Source of the DNA: Spirogloea muscicola
Taxonomy: Eukaryota > Streptophyta > Zygnematophyceae > Spirogloeales > Spirogloeaceae
Assembly: GCA_009602725.1 (NCBI GenBank)
Contig: WELB01000131.1
Span: 44,045-61,755, forward strand
Direction: 5' to 3'
Length of the DNA stretch: 17,711 nt
Below, in pieces: positions 10,888-17,711 of this stretch; positions within the stretch are counted from its first letter, which is position 1; every line of letters starts with the position of its first letter. The notes under the pieces were generated by a model, which saw only the letters and a program-made list of their open reading frames with translations, ran no database searches and was not told where the DNA came from. A program made the translations under genes and the position numbers.

Positions 10888-11099
10888 AGCGGATGCGGCT
10901 GAGGTTGAGACCCAGTGCTCGCCGGTGCGGATGGATGGGAGGAGGGGGGTTGGGCAGGATAGCGGGGCTCTGCAGCCTGCGCTCTGCCCGGGGGGAAGAG
11001 CCGGTGGTGACGGCCGGGAGCCTTTCTTCGGGCGGGCTGTGGTCGCGAGAGGTGCCGGCAGCGGCCGCTGCGCCGGCGTGTCGTCGGGAGAGGATGGCG

Positions 11100-11184
11100 G
11101 GCGGTGCGCGCGATTGGAAGGGTGGCCCATTCAAGCCAGCGCATTGGCAACTAAGACTCAAGCGGCTGCTGATATTAAAAGAGC
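11100..11184. repeat. Dispersed intergenic repeat, copy upstream of the J-protein gene
   Basis: Two blocks recur elsewhere in the window. The block at 11101-11146 (GGTGCGC..ATTCAAGCCA..CATTG) matches 17580-17625. The block at 11157-11184 (CTCAAG..GCGGCTGCTGATATT..) matches 17151-17180, including a 15-base identical core. Identity is partial over the rest. Confidence 0.55.
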
Positions 11185-11217
11185 AACGGGGGGAGAGGTG
11201 GTGCGCGCGCCGGTCTC

Positions 11218-11247
11218 CACCACCACAACGACGACGACGACGACGGC
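11218..11247. repeat. CAC/ACG trinucleotide microsatellite
   Basis: Several CAC units run into about six ACG units upstream of the J-protein gene; noncoding in the annotation given here. Confidence 0.8.
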
Positions 11248-11360
11248 AAACGACAACGGGAGCTGGCGGCGGGGCCCCCGAGAGACGGGTCCGCCAGAGG
11301 CCCGCGGCGGAGGCACGGGGGGCCACGTCGGCTACGCCCCTCCCTATCCTCATTCTCACC

Positions 11361-11416
11361 CCCGCTCCCGCTCCCGCTCCCGCCGCCGACCCCTCGCCGC
11401 CGCCGCCGCCGCCGCT
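11361..11416. repeat. CTCCCG hexamer run followed by a CGC run
   Basis: Repeated CGCTCC units are followed by repeated CGC units. It lies about 40 bp before the J-protein start codon, so probably in the 5' UTR or promoter. Confidence 0.75.
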
Positions 11417-11452
11417 GCGCCCCGCGACCCGCTCCGGCTGCGNCGCCCCAGC

Positions 11453-12941
11453 ATGGGCTGGGAGGGCCCCGCCTTCCTGCTCCGCCAGTCCTCCCTCACC
11501 GGCCAGGTGCGCCCGCCTTCTCGCCCCGCCGCCCACGCGCGCCTCGCACCAGGCTGGCCCTCCCACGCCGCACGGCGCCGGCTCCGGCGGCTGCTCTGCC
11601 GGGGCCAACTGCCACCTGCGCGCTTGCTGCCAGCTCCGCCCGCACACCGGGGGCCCCTCCCACAGCCCCTCACCCCGTCCTCCGTCCGTCCTGCCAGGAT
11701 TACTACAGGACTCTGGGAGTGGACTACGAGGCCACTGACGAGGAGATACGAACGACCTACCTCCGACTGGCGCTGGTGCGTGCTTGTCCCGACTCGACCT
11801 CGGGCACGGGCTGGCGTTCTGACGCAGCAACATCTATCATGAGAATATCTCCTTGCCTCGCCGTGCAAGGCAGCGCAAAGGGTTTGCAGCTTGTGTCCAT
11901 GTACTGTCTGCTACTTTCAAGGGCACAGGAAGCAATCTGAAGTGGTCGGCACAGACTCGACACAAGGCTACTTTGGTATCATGCCCACATAGAAGGGCCA
12001 ACATTGACAATAATCACGTGCGTGACTTCCAGAGGTGGCACCCAGACAAGCACAAAGGCGATGCGCAGGCAACATTGCGATTCCAGGAGATCAGCGAAGC
12101 TTATCGAGGTATAACTCAAGATATGATGCATCGCATTGTCCTATGCCGGCCGTCATTGCTAGTCCAAAGCTCTTGGTCCGTTCCCTGGTAGTAGGCCTGG
12201 TTTGTACAGTGGTCCTGATGACAATGATGTCGGTGCTTGACATAAAGGCTTCACATATTGCACGTGTAAGATTGCTTGATCGCTGTTGCAAGTTAGTGGT
12301 TGCCACTGCACGGGCAGGGACTGCGAGGTTGGTGGCACAGCTAGAACCTCATGTGGCTGCTCACATGTCGTGCTGAAAGTGAACGTTGTGATAGTGCAGT
12401 CTTGAGCGACCCTGCCAAGAGAGAAGCATACGATGTCCGCGGTGATTATGACGTAGGGCTGTACAGCATTGGGGTATGGTCCCTCAGCGTTTTGGCCTGT
12501 CAAGCTGCTTCACCACCACCAGTGGCCTCCTTATTTCCTCTGTGCTGCATTCAACTGAGGCATATGCTGCTTCTGTACAGTTCACGAGCTGTGACGATAC
12601 CTCTCAGTTATGCATCACCTTCTCCTGGGTTTGCAGGAATACTTGGATCGATTTAAGTGCCTCATACTCACCTGCAGTGGACTAGGGATCAGGAATCAAG
12701 CAGACTGGTACTGCTCCTTGCAATGCTGTACTTTTATCTCATCAGTGTGCTGTGCCTTGGTGTTCTTTCGACTGGTACCTGCCTTTGATGTAGAAGGATC
12801 AACTGCTTATCAGGTTGCTGTGTGGTGGGCTTCGCAAGGCGGTAACATTACTTGTCGCTGATCTGCTGGTGATTCTCTCTGAATGTACATGGCAGTTCAC
12901 GGGAGTGCAGGTTATTAGAGAGCGCAGTCTCCCTGCAATAA
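11453..12941 (+). CDS. Small J-domain (DnaJ/Hsp40, class C) co-chaperone
   Basis: Exons 11453-11506, 11698-11775, 12033-12108, 12400-12473, 12637-12707 and 12911-12941 (TAA) join in phase to 127 residues. The J domain runs from about residue 19 to 84: DYYRTLGVDYEATDEEIR, RLAL, RWHPDKHKG with the HPD triad at 47-49, FQEISEAYRVLSD and KREAYD. A short tail, EYLDRFKCLILTCSGLGI, follows; such a tail is typical of a small plant and algal J-protein group. The protein should stimulate an Hsp70; no signal peptide is evident, so cytosol or nucleus is likely. The 3' end is the weak point. Without splicing at 12707 (TG|GTACTG), the frame runs on to a TGA at 12859-12861 and gives 168 residues with an intron-like, Cys-rich tail. 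I prefer the spliced form ending ADWLLESAVSLQ. Confidence 0.8.
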
Positions 12942-13276
12942 TTCTAGGTCAGCTGCAAGGAGTAGCAAATTAGGTCAACGTACACATTCAAACGGAGCGA
13001 TGCGCTCATGCCACTACCACTCATTTGCAGGAGTTGGATTTGAGTTGTGAGCTGGAGACATGCAGGGTGGGTTCTTTGGCATGTACAGATAGGAGGTTCA
13101 GACAGGAACACTGTGAATCTCCATGATGCCTTGCCCATCTCGCAAGGAGCTGGTGATTCTCTTCATTGCTGGAGGGTCAGATGCACTGCAGTCCAGGGCC
13201 ATAGACTGGCCGTGGGCGCTCGAGGCCACTCCTTGGATTGTATGCCGTGTACTTTACCAGGATCTGACATTTTTTA
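12942..13276. other. Convergent intergenic DNA, no gene seen
   Basis: This region lies 3' of the J-protein gene. No exon with good splice sites or similarity is visible. A short phrase, GCTGGTGATTCTC, occurs at about 13151 and also just upstream at about 12865, hinting at old duplication. Confidence 0.5.
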
Positions 13277-13800
13277 CTGCCGCTATTAGCTGATGTCATA
13301 AGCCTTGCTCCCAGCTAAGCACGTCTGGTGATCCTGTTTTGAAAGCCTGCATATTGGAGCTGCCACCGAGGCATCTAGTCTTGTTGTAGGTAAGCTGCTG
13401 ATATGACTTGTATGTACGATGTACAACAGCTGAAGAGCGTAGATATGTTGTGGGCACCACCTTGTTGCTTGGTGTTGAGAGCTGTCCTTTGGCTATGCAT
13501 ATCTGGCTCTCTGAGCAGTGGAAGCTTGAAGACCAGAGCCGCCAGCGGGGCATCTGCTTTTGTCGAAGAAAAGCTGCTACAGTAGACCTCAAGTGCTACA
13601 CATGCATGAGGTACCCCGACCACAAGCACATGCTCTCAGACAACTTCCACTGCACCGCCGCTATTACTTGGTGCTGAAAGCTCTCCTCAAGCTAAGCTTA
13701 AAGTGGCTTTTAGGTCCAGGAAGCTTGGAATTTAGAGCCACCAGCAAGGCATCTGCTCTCATAGGCAAGCTGCCAATGTCAAACATGAACTGCTTCGCAT
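13277..13800. repeat. Degenerate tandem array, about 3 units of about 189 bp
   Basis: Units begin near 13279, 13468 and 13657. GCCGCTATTA recurs at 13279 and 13657, 378 bp apart, or twice 189. Shared words in order are CTTGGTG.TGA.AGCT, GGAAGCTTG, AGAGCC.CCAG, GGCATCTGCT and AAGCTGC. Units 2 and 3 look most alike; unit 1 is more decayed. No open frame is kept between units, so it appears noncoding. It lies between two converging genes. Confidence 0.6.
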
Positions 13801-13862
13801 GCACGACAAACAACACTCCTGATGATAGCACGCGCTTGTAACAACGACCTTTACCTGGCAAT

Positions 13863-16800
13863 TTAGTAAATTAGAGGAACAATTCTCCATGGAACTGCAG
13901 AACAATACTTCTTCCAAGTCTCTCCGTATTTCTGCCTGCAGCGCGCCTCATCCCGCCGCTCCCGCCAGACCAGTAGTACCAGCAAGTATGCAGGGTAAAG
14001 ATAGGGTACCAAAGAACTGCAAAGGTGTCACACGGTTGTGAAGGAGACGCGCAAGATTGCAATGTATGCTTGGAGGTGGTTGACCTTGAAAAGCCTGTTG
14101 CAGACAAGATTGCAGTGTGTGCTTGGAGGCATTTGACTTTGGCAAGCCCATTGCAGATCTGTCTGCAACTTCTTCTTGACCTGGCATTAAGTGGCCCCAC
14201 AATATACCTTGGACCACATGGGAGACTGTAAGAGAGTGCCAGGATGAGATCTCCAAGGTAGTTGCAGTGCCTCGCAATGCCCCTGTGGTACGACAGGGCA
14301 TGTCCTCATCCACTGTACAGTGCTGTTCTGCCAGTCTATCAGCAACTAAAGTGAAAGACGAGACCTCAGCTAGCCACCTGGCAAAGCCTAATAGTAAGGC
14401 CGCAGAACACAATCCTACACTCTCATTTCTGCAGATGACAATGATGGCTGGGTAAGTTTGTCAGAGTCTGGGTGCAGTTGGTGTGACACCACCCAAGGAG
14501 GAAAAGTATTCTTGACCCTCACCAATAGCCTGATGCCAGGAGTTTGCCATCAATTACCCTTGGAGGTCTTCCCCAAATGAGGGCCATGGGATTCTGCTTA
14601 AATTTGTGTTTCTGATTGTTGGCTCCGCGGAACACAGTGAATCTGTTGCAAAGTATCCTCCAAGCAGCCAATTACGAAAGACATACGTGTGAAGTGGAGG
14701 ACTGCAAATCGCAGCAGGTATGTGGAAGGGGAGAGAAGCAGGGGCATGAACTGCTGTTGTAAATGTAGTACAAGTCATCTGAATAGCAGGCCTGTACCCC
14801 ACAATGAACATGGTAGTGATGCTGGCAGCAGACATCGGGGACAGCTCCACAGGGTGAGCTAGCAACCACCAAGCCTGACATACGCAACACCGCACCACTC
14901 AAGCTTGTCCTGAGACGCCCACTGAGGACTGCACCTTGACCTGAAGAGATCAGCTGCTACAATAATAAAGACCAGATGAACAACTCTCACAGAGCAGCAC
15001 AACTTTGAGTTCCAATCAGGAAAGAATTTCGGAGCTGAAAGTGTTACCTGCATAGAGAAGGTGAACGGAATCCAGACCATGTCCCCAAAGATAAGCATAA
15101 ATCCAAACCTCTCGGCAATCATGTCCCAGCTGCTCAAACAACCACATAAATAAGCCCAGGTCAAGCTCTTGCATATCAGGACCAAAATATGCCATGGAAC
15201 TCAACACGCCTGTAAGGCCACTCTGTACTAGGCCACTCTGTAAAAAATGTCAAGGGCATAAAGAGCCTACGTAGATGTGATGTTCTCTTCAAACCAGAAG
15301 TAGTCAAAAATGTAAATCTGCCAGATGACGAGACCACGATGTAAGCGTTCTAAGTGCAGCGTCTATAGTGCAGCTGGTCACAGGGTCTGCGGCGTGTCTT
15401 AGATTTTTGTTTGATCATATCCTAGGGTGGCCAGCGATGCCAGGCTGTGGAGGACAAGCTGGAGATGCACACATACAAATGAAGGCTTGCCAGTGTGCAC
15501 TCTATGTCAGCTGAGGTCACAGTGAGCGCAAGTGGTAAGGACTGACAGCTGTAAAGGCCTGGTACAGAATCATGGACAGGGGAAGACCGCCCCGGTGCTG
15601 AAGCTGCTTGGCGGCAGCTGAAAGATTAAGGAGGAGCCAGGCCATCATGGCAAGCCTCAGCCACACGAACCTGCGAAGACAACCACGCCCAGCAGTTCAC
15701 CCGGGAGTCCATGGTGGACACTGATCAAAGGTAAAATACTGTGGCGACACGAGCATTGTGTAACTTGCCAGCCATGAGTGAGTCATGAATAAGTCAAGCA
15801 CCAGGTAAGGGAAGGCTTGAGGAGGCTGACTTGAGGTTGAGGCCAAGGAAGTGGGGATTGAGCTGCACGCCAAACCAGCTGCAAGCGAGAGCCACTATGA
15901 GAGCAACAACAGCACCCTGCAGGGCCGAAGGGTTGCCGTTATCGGCTGCAATCGCAAGCCGTTTAAGCAGGACTGGATGCTCCACCTTTGCTCCATCTAA
16001 CACTTGTGAAAGCAATGTGGCCCGTGGTGAGCCAGGACGTGCTCACAAGTCATACAGGAAACTGGAGGTGATGTGGGGCCTGAAGGACGCATCCTTGCTT
16101 CGTGAAGCCCGCCCACTAAGGTACAAGAGTAGCGAGACCTGGTGCTCAGCGTGACAGCAGCAGGCAGGCTTGAGATAGTAGAGGCAGGGGCACATATCTC
16201 TGGCTGCCTGTGCCACCGAGCACAAGACTTTCCGCTGCGGTCATGGATTGGCTGGGCTTGGCGCGAGTACGTGGGGGGTTGACTAACCGCAACAACGACG
16301 AGGAGGGTGGTGGCAAACAGCTCCCCGCCAAGGTCTGCAATGGCCTGCAAGCACAGGGACCCGGCCACAGTCGTGGGTCCATGCATCGGCTCGTTGCCCT
16401 GTGGGTCAAGACCACCGCAGCCTGGGAAGACGGGAGCGCCAGAGCCTCCGGCCGGCCGCTTGCTCGCGGCAAGCTGAAGGCCAGATCCGACTAAGTAGGC
16501 CGTGCACAGGAAGCAGCCGTGCTGCAGCCAGCTTGTCGGAGACAGCGCCGGGGGGCTCGCGCGCCGGTGCAGCGCAGCTGGGCACACGACAACGCAGGAG
16601 CGCCTGTGCTGCAGGCACTGCTGAGAGGCAGGAGATGAGCAGCTGCTGCTGGCCTGGGGGCAGGCGCTCACCGAGGGGTGCAGCAGGCCAGCCGCAGCGG
16701 CCGCGGCGAGCAGCGCCAGCAGCAGCAGCAGCAGCAGCAGGCCTGCGGCGGGCGGGTGGGAGCGGTGAGTGAGCGCGTGGGAGAGAGGCGGGGGGGCAGG

Positions 16801-17109
16801 CGGGGCTGGGGGAGCGGAGCGAACCGTTGCACTTGTAGTGGAGGCGGGAGCCGTCGGGGAGGCGGGCGCCGGGCACGGCGCGCCCGGGCAGCAGCTGGCC
16901 CGCCGCGCCGCCGCCCGCCAGGAAGGCGCCCAGCACGCCCAGCTGCGCAGCGGCGCGCAGCGGGGAGGCGACCGTCAGGAGCGGGGTGGCGGGGGGCAAT
17001 GGGGGCTGGAAGTATCGGGGGAGAGGGGGGCGCTCACGGCGCGCAGGGAGGGCGGGGCGGCCAGCGGGCAGGCGCTGCGCTGCCAGGCGCGCAGCAGCGC
17101 CGCCGCCAT
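13863..17109 (-). CDS. FK: Sterol C-14 reductase (FACKEL/ERG24 family)
   Basis: Proposed exons (minus): 17109-17038, 16942-16825, 16742-16672, 16521-16416, 16256-16229, 15878-15831, 15670-15547, 15317-15271, 15129-15048, 14874-14798, 14642-14523, 14282-14208 and 14016-13863. They give about 373 residues, close to the plant enzyme (about 369). It reduces the C-14 double bond left by CYP51 in sterol synthesis, using NADPH, in the ER membrane. Diagnostic stretches are LPDGSRLHYKCNG, QPIHD, WFGVQLNPHF, MMAWLLLNLS, IYIFDYFWFEENITS, WDMIAERFGFMLIFGDMVW, FRGANNQKHKFKQNP, GIARHCNYLGDL and the C-terminal WRERRDEARCRQKYG..PWRIVPLIY. LHYKCNG and the plant-like spacing favour C-14 over C-7 reductase. Exons 15831-15878 and onward are secure. 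The two joins around the 28-nt exon at 16229-16256 and the first intron acceptor (16943, or 17006 giving an implausible 32-nt intron) are provisional. Confidence 0.9.
14052..14157. repeat. 53-bp tandem duplication in the last intron of the sterol reductase gene
   Basis: CAAGATTGCA starts at 14052 and again at 14105. The following phrases TGCTTGGAGG, TTGAC.TT and AAGCC..TTGCAGA recur in the same order at a 53 bp offset. It lies wholly inside the intron between 14016 and 14208. Confidence 0.75.
15209..15242. repeat. Short direct repeat in an intron of the sterol reductase gene
   Basis: AGGCCACTCTGTA occurs twice in close succession, inside the intron between the exons at 15271 and 15129. Confidence 0.7.
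16718..16742 (-). repeat. CTG trinucleotide run coding for a poly-Leu membrane helix
   Basis: On the minus strand the third exon of the sterol reductase gene opens with seven CTG codons, then GCG CTG CTC and an Ala-rich run. In other family members the same position, directly after CNG, is a mixed hydrophobic helix. Confidence 0.85.
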
Positions 17110-17150
17110 ACCCGCCCTGCGCCGCTGGGCCCGAGCTGGCGAGCTAGCCA

Positions 17151-17300
17151 GCTCAAGAGAATGCGGCTGCTGATATTGAAGAATCGGCTGTAAGCTGCCA
17201 GCCAGATGCATACAGGTGTTCGTGACGGAGCCAAAGGCTAGGCAGACAGGGCGCCCTCAATACCCCCGTGCCAGCAGTAGCAAGTCAAATGAGCTTGAGG
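17151..17300. repeat. Intergenic direct repeat, copy 1 (about 150 bp)
   Basis: It starts GCTCAAG, passes through GGCTGCTGATATTGAAGA, CCAGCCAGATGC.TACAGG, GACGGAGCC..AGGCTAGGCAG and CAGTAG.AAGTCA.ATGAG. It matches copy 2 with a 262-266 bp offset. Its first 30 bases also resemble 11157-11184. Confidence 0.75.
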
Positions 17301-17412
17301 GGAGGAAGAGCAACCCCGTTGCGCAAACCAGAGGCTGCTGCAAGGGCGCGACCAGCCCGGCGATACAAAGCAATCGCCTGGGACCGCTGTAGGCACATAG
17401 ATGAACGAATTC

Positions 17413-17565
17413 GCTCAAGGCGGGAGAAACCGGCTGCTGGTATGAAAAGAGCGGCTGTGAAGGCCAGCCAGATGCGTACAGGTGTTCACGACGGAGCCAC
17501 AGGCTAGGCAGCCAGGGCGCTCTTAGTACCCCCCCGTCAGCAGTAGGAAGTCAGATGAGCTGAGG
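17413..17565. repeat. Intergenic direct repeat, copy 2 (about 150 bp)
   Basis: Same order of words as copy 1, with a 4-bp insertion near the start. The copies share CCAGCCAGATGC (17198 and 17464) and the GACGGAGCC..AGGCTAGGCAG segment. A block at 17580-17625 follows that matches 11101-11146, so the parts of one larger repeat family occur in both regions. Confidence 0.75.
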
Positions 17566-17711
17566 AGAGGGAAGGCGCGCGGTGCGCATGAAGTCAAAGT
17601 GAGGCCAATTCAAGCCAATACATTGTTCAGGCAGAATTTGCAGAAAGTGCAAAGAATGCAGCGCAAAGAATGTGGCTACATGAAATGACGCCCTACACTA
17701 GGAGGGCCGGA

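Larger units (their letters stand above)
10888..11452. other. Intergenic region and upstream region of the J-protein gene
   Basis: This 565 bp between the SEC20 stop and the J-protein start is GC-rich and holds no convincing exon. It contains a dispersed repeat element (11100-11184), an ACG microsatellite (about 11218-11247), and CTCCCG and CGC runs (11361-11416). There is an N at 11443, close to the ATG. Long open frames on both strands reflect the lack of AT-rich stop codons. I see no TGTAA after SEC20. Confidence 0.6.
17110..17711. promoter_or_regulatory. Upstream region of the sterol reductase gene
   Basis: About 600 bp lie upstream of the proposed ATG at 17109. The first part (17110-17150) is GC-rich and likely carries the promoter. 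The rest is dominated by a duplicated repeat (17151-17300 and 17413-17565). No exon with recognisable similarity is present, and the open frames here are short and repeat-derived. Confidence 0.5.

Noticed and set aside
9951-11150. A 399-codon open frame on the minus strand rich in Ser, Cys and Ala
   Set aside because: It is the antisense of the SEC20 last exon and its CAG-rich repeats. The plus strand has SEC20 homology and HDEL, while the antisense product is low-complexity.
10787-11868. Long open frames on both strands before and around the J-protein start
   Set aside because: They are due to GC-rich simple repeats with few stop codons. They share no domain and ignore the clear J-domain exon structure.
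13277-13800. A possible CRISPR-like array
   Set aside because: Units are about 189 bp and degenerate along their whole length, without short exact repeats and unique spacers, and the genome is eukaryotic.
17006-17037. A 32-nt intron in the sterol reductase gene
   Set aside because: Phase would allow it, but it is too short for a spliceosomal intron in this setting. The acceptor at 16943 gives a 95-bp intron in the same phase.

Overview
The window is nuclear DNA of a eukaryote with many short introns, most likely a green alga of the Chlorella or trebouxiophyte kind. The protein-coding pieces read as plant-lineage homologues: a plant-type PPR-related protein with a membrane domain, a plant-like sterol C-14 reductase, and SEC20 with a C-terminal HDEL. 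They are interrupted by GT-AG introns of about 85-410 bp, plus a few GC-AG introns. Base composition is strongly uneven. The 5' ends of the genes are very GC-rich, and downstream exons and introns are much nearer 50 percent. The lineage is an inference; no organism marker such as rRNA is present.

Layout, with exon joins checked for reading phase: (1) 1-2818 (+), the 3' part of a PPR-related gene with a conserved two-helix and coiled C-terminal domain; its 5' end lies outside the window. (2) 3194-7726 (-), a complete 14-exon DEAD-box RNA helicase of the DDX24/MAK5/RH13 ribosome-biogenesis type, convergent with gene 1. (3) 7727-7844, a 118 bp divergent promoter. (4) 7845-10887 (+), a complete 9-exon SEC20/BNIP1 Qb-SNARE whose luminal tail carries three 78-residue repeats and ends in HDEL. 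(5) 11453-12941 (+), a small J-domain co-chaperone. (6) 13863-17109 (-), a sterol C-14 reductase (FACKEL/ERG24 family) of about 13 exons, convergent with the J-protein gene. (7) 17110-17711, upstream DNA with a duplicated repeat that also has relatives upstream of the J-protein gene.

The genes are housekeeping functions (plastid or RNA-related, ribosome assembly, Golgi-to-ER traffic, protein folding, sterol synthesis) and do not form a pathway. I see no tRNA, rRNA, CRISPR array, transposase or viral gene. The most unusual item is the exactly periodic 3 x 78 amino-acid insertion in the ER-luminal tail of SEC20. Other notable items are the GC-AG introns, the 5' GC islands, two noncoding degenerate repeat arrays, a dispersed intergenic repeat, a hairpin just after the PPR gene stop, and a CTG-repeat-encoded transmembrane helix. 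Large open frames on the opposite strand of GC-rich or repeat DNA are shadows and were left out.
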